This document shows positions 47,011 to 59,374 of a DNA stretch of 64,000 bases, in pieces. The notes under the pieces are model-generated. The model saw only the letters and a list, made by a program, of their open reading frames with translations, ran no database searches and was not told the DNA's origin. Position 1 is the first letter of the stretch. Every line of letters starts with the position of its first letter. The stretch spans positions 1,116,001 through 1,180,000 of the forward strand of contig NZ_CP117449.1 of NCBI RefSeq assembly GCF_030687835.1, written 5' to 3'. This DNA comes from Pseudomonas hefeiensis. Lineage in GTDB: Bacteria; Pseudomonadota; Gammaproteobacteria; Pseudomonadales; Pseudomonadaceae. The translations under genes were made by a program, and so were the position numbers.

Positions 47011-48092
47011 TGCTGCTGCTGCTAGCGGAGTACCTGCAACAGTTCCACAAAGGCTTCGCGGTCTTCCAGTACCTGACCCTGCGCGGGATCCTGGGTGTGC
47101 TGACCGCGTTGTCGTTGTCGCTGTTCCTGGGCCCGTGGATGATCCGCACCTTGCAGAGCCTGCAAATCGGCCAGTCGGTCCGTAACGACGGCCCGCAATC
47201 GCACCTGTCCAAATCCGGTACCCCGACCATGGGCGGCGCGCTGATCCTGTCGTCCATCGGCATCAGTACCGTGCTCTGGGCTGACCTGGCGAACCGGTAC
47301 GTGTGGGTGGTGTTGCTGGTGACCTTGCTGTTCGGCGCCATCGGCTGGGTCGACGACTACCGCAAGGTCATCGAGAAGAATTCCCGGGGGCTGCCGAGCC
47401 GCTGGAAGTATTTCTGGCAGTCGGTATTCGGCCTCGGCGCGGCGATCTTCCTTTATATGACCGCCGCCTCACCGGTGGAAACCACCCTGATCCTGCCGAT
47501 GCTCAAGGATTACAGCATTCCGCTGGGCGCAGGCTTCATCGTGTTGACCTACCTGGTGATCGTCGGTTCGAGCAACGCGGTCAACCTGACCGATGGCCTC
47601 GACGGCCTGGCGATCATGCCGACCGTGATGGTGGGCGGCGCGTTGGGGATCTTCTGCTACCTGTCGGGTAACGTGAAATTCGCCGAATACCTGCTGATTC
47701 CCTATGTGCCGGGGGCCGGCGAACTGATCGTGTTCTGCGGTGCGCTGATCGGTGCCGGGCTGGGTTTCCTGTGGTTCAACACCTACCCGGCGCAGGTCTT
47801 CATGGGCGATGTCGGCGCGCTGGCGCTGGGCGCGGCCCTGGGCACTATCGCCGTCATCGTTCGCCAGGAAATCGTCCTGTTCATCATGGGCGGTGTGTTC
47901 GTGATGGAGACCCTGTCAGTCGTCATTCAGGTTGCTTCCTTTAAATTGACCGGCCGCCGGGTATTTCGCATGGCGCCGATCCACCACCACTTTGAACTCA
48001 AGGGCTGGCCCGAGCCGCGCGTGATTGTCCGTTTCTGGATCATCACCGTGATTCTGGTCCTGGTCGGCCTTGCCACCCTGAAGCTGAGGTAG
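47010..48092 (+). CDS. mraY: Phospho-N-acetylmuramoyl-pentapeptide transferase
   Basis: A polytopic inner-membrane enzyme of 360 residues with about ten helices that makes lipid I by moving phospho-MurNAc-pentapeptide to undecaprenyl phosphate. Signatures are [11 protein letters not shown], the catalytic aspartates in GWVDDYRKV and [11 protein letters not shown], and the HHHFE-type loop in [16 protein letters not shown]. The start is the ATG in TAATG at the murF stop. Confidence 0.97.
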   Translation: MLLLLAEYLQQFHKGFAVFQYLTLRGILGVLTALSLSLFLGPWMIRTLQSLQIGQSVRNDGPQSHLSKSGTPTMGGALILSSIGISTVLWADLANRYVWVVLLVTLLFGAIGWVDDYRKVIEKNSRGLPSRWKYFWQSVFGLGAAIFLYMTAASPVETTLILPMLKDYSIPLGAGFIVLTYLVIVGSSNAVNLTDGLDGLAIMPTVMVGGALGIFCYLSGNVKFAEYLLIPYVPGAGELIVFCGALIGAGLGFLWFNTYPAQVFMGDVGALALGAALGTIAVIVRQEIVLFIMGGVFVMETLSVVIQVASFKLTGRRVFRMAPIHHHFELKGWPEPRVIVRFWIITVILVLVGLATLKLR

Positions 48093-48097
48093 AACGA

Positions 48098-49444
48098 GTG
48101 TCCCTGATCGCTTCTGACCACTTCCGCATCGTTGTCGGCCTCGGCAAGAGCGGCATGTCCCTGGTTCGCTTCCTGGCGAACCGGGGCGTGTCGTTTGCTG
48201 TAGCCGATACGCGGGAAAATCCACCTGAGCTGGCCACGCTGCGTCGTGACTACCCGCAGGTGGACGTGCGTTGTGGCGAGCTGGATGTCGAGTTCCTGTG
48301 CCGCGCCGACGAGCTCTACGTGAGCCCCGGCCTTGCGCTGGCGACCCCGGCCTTGCAGGCCGCCGCCGCTCGTGGCGTGAAGTTGTCCGGTGACATCGAG
48401 CTGTTCGCCCGTCACGCCAACGCGCCGATCATCGCCATCAGCGGTTCCAACGCAAAAAGCACCGTCACCACCCTGGTGGGTGAAATGGCTGCGGCGGCCG
48501 GTAAGCGGGTTGCCGTGGGTGGCAACCTGGGAACCCCGGCGCTGGACCTGCTCAGTGATGACGTCGAGCTGTACGTGATGGAACTGTCGAGCTTCCAGCT
48601 CGAAACCACCGACCACCTGGGCGCCGAAGTGGCAACCGTGCTCAACATCAGCGAAGACCACATGGACCGCTACAGCGGCCTGCCGGCCTATCACCTGGCC
48701 AAACACCGGATCTTTCGCGGGGCCCGGCAGTTTGTGGTCAACCGTCAGGACGCCTTGAGCCGTCCGCTGATGGGCGAGGGGCAACCGTGCTGGACCTTCG
48801 GCCTGGGCCAGCCGGATTTCAAAGGCTTCGGGCTGCGGGAAGAGAACGGCGAGAAATACCTGGCTTTCGAATTCCAGAATCTGATGCCGGTACGCGAACT
48901 GAAGATTCGCGGTGCCCACAACCAGGCCAACGCCCTGGCGGCCCTGGCCCTGGGACATGCGGTCGGTCTGCCGTTCGACGCCATGCTGTCGGCCCTGCGC
49001 ACCTTCGCCGGTCTTGAACACCGCTGCCAATGGGTTCGCGATCTCGACGGGGTGGCCTGGTACAACGATTCCAAGGCCACCAACGTTGGCGCCGCTCTGG
49101 CTGCCATCGAAGGTCTGGGCGCGGACATTGACGGCAAGCTCGTGCTGATCGCCGGCGGCGACGGCAAGGGCGCCGACTTCAAGGACTTGCGCGATCCGGT
49201 GGCGGCCAACTGCCGTGCCGTGGTGCTGCTGGGCCGTGACCGCGAATTGATCGCCCAGGCCCTCGGCGACGGCGTGCCGCTGGTTCGCGTCGCTTCGCTG
49301 GACGAAGCGGTGCAGCAATGCCGCGCCCTCGCACAACCGGGCGATGCGGTGCTGTTGTCGCCGGCCTGCGCCAGTTTCGACATGTTCAAGAACTACGAAG
49401 AGCGCGGGCAACTGTTCGCCCGGGCCGTGGGGGACTTGGCATGA
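48098..49444 (+). CDS. murD: UDP-MurNAc-L-Ala:D-glutamate ligase
   Basis: A Mur ligase of 448 residues that adds D-glutamate. The N-terminal dinucleotide-type domain begins IVVGLGKSGMSLVRFLANRG. The ATP loop reads ISGSNAKSTVTTL, with Ala where most Mur ligases have Gly (SNGKST). The rest of the core is normal (NISEDHMDRY, WYNDSKATN). The start is GTG at 48098, 5 bases after mraY. It overlaps ftsW by 4 bases. Confidence 0.96.
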   Translation: MSLIASDHFRIVVGLGKSGMSLVRFLANRGVSFAVADTRENPPELATLRRDYPQVDVRCGELDVEFLCRADELYVSPGLALATPALQAAAARGVKLSGDIELFARHANAPIIAISGSNAKSTVTTLVGEMAAAAGKRVAVGGNLGTPALDLLSDDVELYVMELSSFQLETTDHLGAEVATVLNISEDHMDRYSGLPAYHLAKHRIFRGARQFVVNRQDALSRPLMGEGQPCWTFGLGQPDFKGFGLREENGEKYLAFEFQNLMPVRELKIRGAHNQANALAALALGHAVGLPFDAMLSALRTFAGLEHRCQWVRDLDGVAWYNDSKATNVGAALAAIEGLGADIDGKLVLIAGGDGKGADFKDLRDPVAANCRAVVLLGRDRELIAQALGDGVPLVRVASLDEAVQQCRALAQPGDAVLLSPACASFDMFKNYEERGQLFARAVGDLA

Positions 49445-50658
49445 ACCTGATGAACATCATCAAGCCATACCCGTCCCCGCTGATCACCGGGCGCGGCATC
49501 GACCTGGATTTCCCGATGCTCGTCGGTTGCCTGGCGCTGCTGGGCCTGGGCCTGGTAATGATCACTTCCGCGTCATCGGAAGTGGCTGCCGTGCAATCGG
49601 GCAACACCCTTTATCACATGATTCGTCACCTGATTTACCTGGTGATTGGCCTGGTCGCGTGCATTGTCACCATGATGGTGCCGATCGCCACCTGGCAACG
49701 CCTGGGCTGGATGATGTTGCTCGGCGCCTTTGGCCTGTTGGTGATGGTGCTGCTGCCGGGCATCGGTCGCGAGGTCAACGGCTCGATGCGCTGGATTGGC
49801 TTCAGCTTCTTCAACGTACAGCCTTCGGAAATCGCCAAGGTCTTCGTGGTGATCTACCTCGCCGGGTATCTGGTGCGTCGCCAGAAAGAAGTGCGCGAGA
49901 GCTGGATGGGCTTTTTCAAGCCCTTCATCGTGTTGCTGCCGATGGCCGGCCTGCTGCTGATGGAACCGGACTTCGGGGCCACGGTGGTGATGATGGGCGC
50001 GGCGGCGGCAATGCTGTTTCTAGGCGGCGTCGGGCTGTTTCGCTTCACCCTGATGGTGGCGCTGGCGGTCGGCGCAGTGACGGTGCTGGTGCAGGCGCAA
50101 CCCTACCGGATGGCGCGTCTGATCACCTTTACCGACCCGTGGGCCGACCAGTTCGGTTCCGGCTATCAATTGACCCAGGCCCTGATCGCCTTCGGTCGTG
50201 GCGAGTGGCTGGGTGTAGGCCTGGGCAACAGCGTGCAAAAGCAGTTCTACCTGCCCGAAGCCCATACCGATTTCGTGTTCTCGGTATTGGCCGAGGAACT
50301 GGGCGTGGTTGGTTCGCTGCTTACCGTCGCGCTGTTCGTCTTCGTCTGTGTGCGCGGCATGTACATCGGTTTGTGGGCCGAGCGGGCCAAGCAGTATTTC
50401 GCCGCGTACGTGGCGTATGGCCTGTCGTTCCTGTGGATCGGTCAGTTCCTGATCAACATTGGCGTGAACGTCGGCCTGTTGCCGACCAAGGGCCTGACGC
50501 TGCCGTTCCTCAGTTACGGCGGCAGTTCCCTGGTGATTTGCTGTGCCTGTCTGGGCTTGTTGTTGCGCATCGAATGGGAGAGTCGAACCCACTTGGGCAG
50601 CGAAGATATGGAATTCCAGGAGAGCGACTTCGCCGAGGAGCCGACTCATGGGCGCTAA
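49441..50658 (+). CDS. ftsW: Septal peptidoglycan glycosyltransferase FtsW
   Basis: A SEDS-family polymerase of 405 residues with about ten membrane helices, partner of FtsI. Characteristic segments are WIGFSFFNVQPSEIAKVFVV, the loop LPEAHTDFVFSVLAEELGVV and the C-terminal PTKGLTLPFLSYGGSSLVIC. I chose the ATG at 49441, overlapping the murD stop; the frame is open further upstream inside murD. It overlaps murG by 11 bases. Confidence 0.97.
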   Translation: MNLMNIIKPYPSPLITGRGIDLDFPMLVGCLALLGLGLVMITSASSEVAAVQSGNTLYHMIRHLIYLVIGLVACIVTMMVPIATWQRLGWMMLLGAFGLLVMVLLPGIGREVNGSMRWIGFSFFNVQPSEIAKVFVVIYLAGYLVRRQKEVRESWMGFFKPFIVLLPMAGLLLMEPDFGATVVMMGAAAAMLFLGGVGLFRFTLMVALAVGAVTVLVQAQPYRMARLITFTDPWADQFGSGYQLTQALIAFGRGEWLGVGLGNSVQKQFYLPEAHTDFVFSVLAEELGVVGSLLTVALFVFVCVRGMYIGLWAERAKQYFAAYVAYGLSFLWIGQFLINIGVNVGLLPTKGLTLPFLSYGGSSLVICCACLGLLLRIEWESRTHLGSEDMEFQESDFAEEPTHGR

Positions 50659-51710
50659 CGTGTTGATCATGGCGGGCGGAACCGGTGGGCATGTGTTCCC
50701 GGCGCTGGCCTGTGCCCGGGAGTTCCAGGCGCGTGGTTACACCGTGCACTGGCTGGGCACCCCACGGGGCATCGAAAACGAACTGGTGCCCGCCGCCGGC
50801 CTGGAGCTGCACCAGATCAACGCCAGCGGTTTGCGGGGCAAAGGCAAGTTGTCGCTGCTCAAGGCGCCGCTGATGCTGCTCAAGTCGATCTGGCAGGCAC
50901 GGGCGATCATCCGTCGGTTGCGGCCGGTATGCGTGGTGGGCTTTGGTGGTTATGTGACCGGTCCTGGCGGTGTCGCGGCGAAACTGGCCGGGGTGCCGGT
51001 GATCGTTCACGAGCAGAACGCCGTGGCCGGTACCGCCAATCGGTTACTGGTGCCGTTGGCCGCTCGAGTCTGTGAAGCCTTTCCCGACACCTTTACCCTG
51101 TCGGGCAGTCGTCGCACCACCGGTAACCCGGTGCGGACCGAGCTGTTCCTCGATACACCGCGCCCGGCCCTGGCCGGACGCAAGGCGCGTTTGCTGATCC
51201 TGGGTGGAAGCCTGGGGGCAGAGCCGTTGAACAAATTGCTGCCCGAAGCCTTGTCGCAGGTCGCTCCCGAACTGCGGCCCGAGGTGTTTCACCAGGCCGG
51301 CAAAAACCACGATGAGGTCACCGCCGAGCGCTACCGCGCCGCAGGCGTCGAGGCGCAAGTGCAGCCTTTCATCAAAGACATGGCCCAAGCCTATGGCTGG
51401 GCCGACCTGGTGGTCTGCCGCGCAGGCGCGTTGACCATCAGCGAACTGGCTGCCGCCGGTCTGCCCTCGATGCTGGTGCCTTTGCCCCACGCCATCGACG
51501 ACCACCAGACCCGCAACGCCGATTATTTGGCCCGCGAAGGCGCTGCCTTCCTGATGCCACAAAGAACGACTGGTGCCGCGGATCTTGCCGCGCGCCTGAC
51601 AGAGGTTTTGATGCAACCGCAAACAATCGAAGACATGGCCCGCGCCGCCCGCCGCCTGGCCAAACCCGACGCCACGACCCAAGTGGTCGATACCTGCCTG
51701 GAGGTGGCCC

Positions 51711-51718
<8 letters not shown>
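50648..51718 (+). CDS. murG: UDP-GlcNAc:lipid I N-acetylglucosaminyltransferase
   Basis: A GT-B fold enzyme of 356 residues, peripheral on the inner membrane, that makes lipid II. The glycine loops are [14 protein letters not shown] (residues about 8-21) and [14 protein letters not shown]; the UDP-GlcNAc site is [20 protein letters not shown]. The ATG at 50648 lies within ftsW. It overlaps murC by 8 bases. Confidence 0.97.
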
Positions 51719-54133
<2,415 letters not shown>

Positions 54134-54135
54134 GC

Positions 54136-55002
54136 ATGCAAGGCGCATCGCTTCGTCATCAGCCATCCGCACCCGGTCGCAAGCCGGTGCCGCGGGGCGC
54201 CAGCCGAATGGTGGCCAAAGAGCCGATGTCGGCGCGCCTGCCGAAAGCCAACTTTGGTTTTCTCAAGAGTCTGTTCTGGCCGGTGCTGTTGGTGGCGTTG
54301 GGGTTCGGTACGTATGAAGGGGCCCAGCGGCTGTTGCCCTACGCGGACCGGCCGATCGCGCGGATCAGCGTCCAGGGCGACCTGAGCTACATCAGCCAGC
54401 AAGCGGTGCAGCAGCGGATCGCCCCATTTGTGGCGTCGAGCTTCTTCACCATCGACCTGGCAGGCATGCGCAAGGAACTGGAGCAGATGCCCTGGATCGC
54501 CCATGCCGAAGTACGGCGGGTATGGCCTGACCAGGTATCGATCCGTCTGGAAGAACAACTGCCCGTGGCCCGCTGGGGTGACGAGTCGCTGTTGAACAAC
54601 CAGGGCCAGGCGTTCACGCCGCGGGAGCTGGCCAACTACGAACATTTACCACAACTGTTCGGCCCTCAGCGGGCCCAGCAGAAAGTCATGCAGCAGTACC
54701 AGGTGTTGAGTCAGATGTTGCGGCCGCTGGGCTTCTCCATCGCGCGCCTGGAGTTGCGTGAGCGCGGCAGCTGGTTCCTGACCACTGGCGCAGGCAGCTC
54801 GGGGCCGGGCATCGAGCTGCTGCTCGGGCGCGGCAACCAGGTGGAAAAGATGCGCCGCTTCATTGCCATCTATGACAAGACGCTCAAAGACCAGATTACG
54901 AACATTGCGCGCATCGATCTGCGCTACGCCAACGGCCTGGCTGTTGGCTGGCGGGAACCTGTAGCGCCCACGACGGCCGAACCCGCCGTCGCGAAGAATT
55001 AA
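54136..55002 (+). CDS. ftsQ: Cell division protein FtsQ
   Basis: 288 residues. A basic cytoplasmic N-terminus is followed by one membrane helix at about 38-55 ([20 protein letters not shown]). A POTRA domain spans about 63-130 ([20 protein letters not shown]) and a C-terminal FtsQ beta-domain extends to about 275. It recruits FtsL and FtsB to the divisome. The gene is 15 bases before ftsA. Confidence 0.95.
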   Translation: MQGASLRHQPSAPGRKPVPRGASRMVAKEPMSARLPKANFGFLKSLFWPVLLVALGFGTYEGAQRLLPYADRPIARISVQGDLSYISQQAVQQRIAPFVASSFFTIDLAGMRKELEQMPWIAHAEVRRVWPDQVSIRLEEQLPVARWGDESLLNNQGQAFTPRELANYEHLPQLFGPQRAQQKVMQQYQVLSQMLRPLGFSIARLELRERGSWFLTTGAGSSGPGIELLLGRGNQVEKMRRFIAIYDKTLKDQITNIARIDLRYANGLAVGWREPVAPTTAEPAVAKN

Positions 55003-55017
55003 GAAGAGGCAGGACCC

Positions 55018-56277
55018 ATGGCAAACGTGCAAAGCGGAAAAATGATCGTCGGTCTGGATATCGGCACTTCCAAGGTGGTTGCGCTGGTAGGCGAGGTCGC
55101 GGACGACGGCACGCTGGTCATCGTCGGGATCGGTACCCATCCGTCCCGTGGCTTGAAAAAAGGCGTGGTGGTGAACATCGAGTCCACCGTGCAATCGATC
55201 CAGCGCGCCATCGAAGAGGCGCAGCTGATGGCCGGTTGCCGGATCCACTCGGCGTTCGTCGGCGTGGCGGGCAATCACATTCGCAGCCTGAACTCCCACG
55301 GCATCGTGGCGATTCGAGACCGTGAAGTCAGCTCCGCTGACCTTGAGCGTGTGCTCGACGCGGCGCAGGCCGTGGCGATCCCGGCCGACCAGCGTGTGTT
55401 GCACACCCTGCCGCAGGACTACGTGATCGATAACCAGGAAGGCGTGCGTGAGCCCCTGGGCATGTCCGGCGTGCGCCTGGAAGCCAAGGTCCACGTGGTG
55501 ACCTGTGCCGTGAACGCTGCGCAGAACATCGAGAAATGCGTGCGCCGTTGCGGCCTGGAAATCGACGACATCATCCTCGAGCAACTGGCCTCGGCCTACT
55601 CGGTACTGACCGACGACGAGAAGGAACTGGGCGTGTGCCTGGTGGACATCGGCGGCGGCACCACCGACATCGCGATCTTCACCGAAGGCGCCATCCGCCA
55701 CACGGCGGTGATCCCGATTGCCGGTGACCAGGTGACCAATGACATCGCCATGGCCTTGCGCACGCCGACCCAGTACGCCGAAGAAATCAAGATCCGCTAC
55801 GCCTGCGCCCTGGCGAAACTGGCCGGTGCCGGTGAAACCATCAAAGTGCCAAGCGTTGGTGAGCGTCCTCCGCGCGAGTTGTCCCGCCAGGCTTTGGCCG
55901 AAGTGGTCGAGCCGCGTTACGACGAACTGTTCACGCTGATCCAGGCTGAGCTGCGTCGCAGTGGCTACGAAGACCTGATCCCGGCCGGCATCGTGCTGAC
56001 CGGCGGCACGTCGAAGATGGAAGGCGCGGTCGAACTGGCCGAAGAGATTTTCCACATGCCGGTGCGCCTGGGCGTGCCCCATGGTGTCAAGGGCCTGGAT
56101 GACGTGGTGCGCAACCCGATTTACTCCACCGGCGTTGGCCTGTTGATGTACGGCCTGCAGAAGCAGTCCGACGGGGTTTCGTTCTCGGGCATCGGTAGCC
56201 GCGACAGCTACAACAGCGACGAGCCGAAGGCACCGCTGTTCGAGCGGCTCCAGGCTTGGGTCAAAGGCAACTTCTAA
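55018..56277 (+). CDS. ftsA: Cell division protein FtsA
   Basis: An actin-like ATPase of 419 residues that anchors FtsZ to the membrane. The phosphate loops are IVGLDIGTSKVVALVGEV and VCLVDIGGGTTDIAIFTEGA. The C-terminal amphipathic membrane-binding helix is FERLQAWVKGNF. RBS AAGAAGAGGCAGG precedes the ATG. A 96-base gap to ftsZ may hold a further promoter, not identified. Confidence 0.98.
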   Translation: MANVQSGKMIVGLDIGTSKVVALVGEVADDGTLVIVGIGTHPSRGLKKGVVVNIESTVQSIQRAIEEAQLMAGCRIHSAFVGVAGNHIRSLNSHGIVAIRDREVSSADLERVLDAAQAVAIPADQRVLHTLPQDYVIDNQEGVREPLGMSGVRLEAKVHVVTCAVNAAQNIEKCVRRCGLEIDDIILEQLASAYSVLTDDEKELGVCLVDIGGGTTDIAIFTEGAIRHTAVIPIAGDQVTNDIAMALRTPTQYAEEIKIRYACALAKLAGAGETIKVPSVGERPPRELSRQALAEVVEPRYDELFTLIQAELRRSGYEDLIPAGIVLTGGTSKMEGAVELAEEIFHMPVRLGVPHGVKGLDDVVRNPIYSTGVGLLMYGLQKQSDGVSFSGIGSRDSYNSDEPKAPLFERLQAWVKGNF

Positions 56278-56373
56278 AGATTTAAAACTTCAGGTGTCAG
56301 GTTTCAGGCCTGGCGCGGGAAGATGCAACAAACGCAGTAGGCGAAAAAACTAGAGAATGTAAGGAGAGGGAAA

Positions 56374-57567
56374 ATGTTTGAACTCGTAGACAACATCCCC
56401 GCTAGCCCGGTTATCAAAGTAATCGGAGTCGGCGGTGGCGGCGGCAACGCTGTCAACCACATGGTCAAGAGCAACATTGAAGGCGTTGAATTCATCTGCG
56501 CCAACACTGATGCCCAGGCGCTGAAATCCATCGGCGCGCGGACCATCCTGCAACTGGGCACCGGCGTGACCAAAGGTCTGGGCGCTGGCGCCAACCCTGA
56601 AGTCGGTCGTCAGGCCGCTCTCGAAGACCGCGAACGCATTGCCGAAGTCCTGCAGGGCACCAACATGGTGTTCATCACCACGGGCATGGGCGGCGGTACC
56701 GGTACCGGTGCGGCGCCGATCATTGCCGAAGTGGCCAAGGAAATGGGGATCCTCACCGTTGCGGTGGTGACTCGTCCGTTCCCGTTCGAAGGCCGCAAGC
56801 GCATGCAGATCGCCGACGAAGGTATCCGTCTGTTGTCTGAAAGCGTCGACTCGTTGATCACCATTCCCAACGAGAAGCTGCTGACCATCCTCGGTAAAGA
56901 CGCCAGCCTCTTGTCGGCTTTCGCCAAGGCTGACGATGTACTGGCCGGTGCCGTTCGCGGTATCTCCGACATCATCAAGCGTCCGGGCATGATCAACGTC
57001 GACTTTGCCGACGTACGGACTGTCATGAGCGAAATGGGCATGGCGATGATGGGCACTGGCTGCGCCAGCGGTCCGAACCGTGCACGCGAGGCCACCGAAG
57101 CGGCCATTCGCAACCCGTTGCTCGAAGACGTGAACCTGCAAGGTGCACGCGGCATCCTGGTGAACATCACCGCCGGCCCTGACCTGTCCCTGGGTGAGTA
57201 CTCCGACGTGGGTAGCATCATCGAAGCCTTCGCTTCCGAGCACGCGATGGTCAAGGTCGGTACCGTTATCGATCCGGACATGCGCGACGAGTTGCACGTT
57301 ACCGTGGTTGCCACCGGTCTGGGCGCGAAAATCGAGAAACCTGTGAAGGTCATCGACAATACCGTTCACACCTCCATGGCTTCGCAACCGCAACAACAAG
57401 TGTCTTCCCGTCAGGACGCACCCGCGGTGAACTACCGTGACCTGGACCGTCCGACCGTCATGCGCAACCAGGCCCAGGCCGGTGCTGCGACTGCCGCGAA
57501 GATGAATCCGCAAGACGATCTGGATTACCTGGACATCCCGGCATTCCTGCGTCGTCAGGCCGATTGA
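56374..57567 (+). CDS. ftsZ: Cell division GTPase FtsZ
   Basis: The tubulin-like ring-forming GTPase, 397 residues. Tubulin signature GMGGGTGTGAAPIIAE at about 105-120; T7-loop region NVDFADVRTVMSEMGMAM; flexible Gln/Ala-rich linker at about 318-380; C-terminal FtsA/ZipA-binding peptide DYLDIPAFLRRQAD. AAGGAGAGGG is a strong ribosome site 6 bases before the ATG. Confidence 0.99.
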   Translation: MFELVDNIPASPVIKVIGVGGGGGNAVNHMVKSNIEGVEFICANTDAQALKSIGARTILQLGTGVTKGLGAGANPEVGRQAALEDRERIAEVLQGTNMVFITTGMGGGTGTGAAPIIAEVAKEMGILTVAVVTRPFPFEGRKRMQIADEGIRLLSESVDSLITIPNEKLLTILGKDASLLSAFAKADDVLAGAVRGISDIIKRPGMINVDFADVRTVMSEMGMAMMGTGCASGPNRAREATEAAIRNPLLEDVNLQGARGILVNITAGPDLSLGEYSDVGSIIEAFASEHAMVKVGTVIDPDMRDELHVTVVATGLGAKIEKPVKVIDNTVHTSMASQPQQQVSSRQDAPAVNYRDLDRPTVMRNQAQAGAATAAKMNPQDDLDYLDIPAFLRRQAD

Positions 57568-57598
57568 TGAAATGTATCAGGGGGATACGGGTGATTGG

Positions 57599-57627
57599 TG
57601 TTCAGCAAAGGTCTGGTCTGCTATTAT
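57599..57627 (+). promoter_or_regulatory. Possible lpxC promoter
   Basis: -35-like TGTTCA (57599-57604), 17-base spacer, -10 TATTAT (57622-57627) in the ftsZ-lpxC gap. Consensus match only. Confidence 0.35.
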
Positions 57628-57643
57628 CGCCAGCCTTTGTTGA

Positions 57644-58591
<948 letters not shown>

Positions 58592-58614
58592 GCATAAAAA
58601 CCTCTCTAGTTTTT

Positions 58615-58642
58615 AAAGGCTGCCTTCGGGTGGCCTTTTTTT
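58615..58642 (+). terminator. Rho-independent terminator after lpxC
   Basis: A ten-pair stem AAAGGCTGCC / GGTGGCCTTT (two wobbles) with a TTCG tetraloop and T7 tract. Confidence 0.9.
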
Positions 58643-58713
58643 ATGGCTGTTTTCTGGGACGTCTGTGGCGATAAGGGGTAATGCTGTTTTTTGGGTTGGG
58701 CTGGTTGGGTTAC

Positions 58714-59326
58714 ATATCCGTTGCTGTGGTAACGGTTGCTTAGGGTTGCGCCCTGACGGCGGCTCACTTTTGAAAAGCCGGGAGCCGGTCGGCCATCGTG
58801 GTTAACGGGGCGCCGAGATCAACGTCCGTAGCGAGGCGGCCTTATAGCCAACCCATCAGACCTGTGGGAGCAAAGCTTGCTCGCGATGGGGCCAGTCAGC
58901 TCAACTTCCATGTGACTGAACCACCGCCATCGCGAGCAGCTCGCTCCCATATTCAATCTTCAGCGGACACAAAACTTATATTCAACACAGAACCACTGTG
59001 GGAGCGGGCTTGCTCGCGAAGAGGCCAGCACATTCAGCATCTTCATCGACTGTGATACTGCTTTCGCGAGCAAGCCCGCTCCCACAGGGGAGACGCGGTC
59101 TCACCAGGAACCAGATCGGCTATCAGGCCGACTCGGGTTAGCCGCGGGCCCTTCGCGGCTGCCCACGGAGCAATGCCTGCGTTCAGGCATGCCGAGCCTA
59201 GGCGAGGCACCAAGGGGTGGGGCACAAGCGCTTTGGTTACTTTTGCCTGGGCCGGCTTCCGGCTTTTCGAAAGTGAGCCGCCGTCAGGGCGGAACCCTAA
59301 GCCGCCGTTACCGAAATAACGGATAT
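58714..59326. repeat. Reduced copy of the long palindromic element
   Basis: The left end ATATCCGTTGCTGTGGTAACG and the right end CGTTACCGAAATAACGGATAT mirror each other and match the ends of 34553-35386. The right arm is about 200 bases (GGGCCCTTCGCGGC, GAGGCACCAAGGGGTGGGGC, AAAGTGAGCCGCCGTCAGGG). The left arm is shortened after GCTCACTTTTGAAAAG and resumes at GGCCATCGTGGTTAACGGGG. No gene is seen in 58592-59374. Confidence 0.8.
58864..59085. repeat. Two REPINs in tandem inside the palindromic element
   Basis: Units start at 58864 and 58998, 134 bases apart; the first has a decayed right end (CTCCCAT at 58944-58950), the second runs to 59085. Confidence 0.88.
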
Positions 59327-59374
59327 ACACACCAACCAAGCGCTATAAAAAAACAGCCACAGAGGCTGAGGGCA

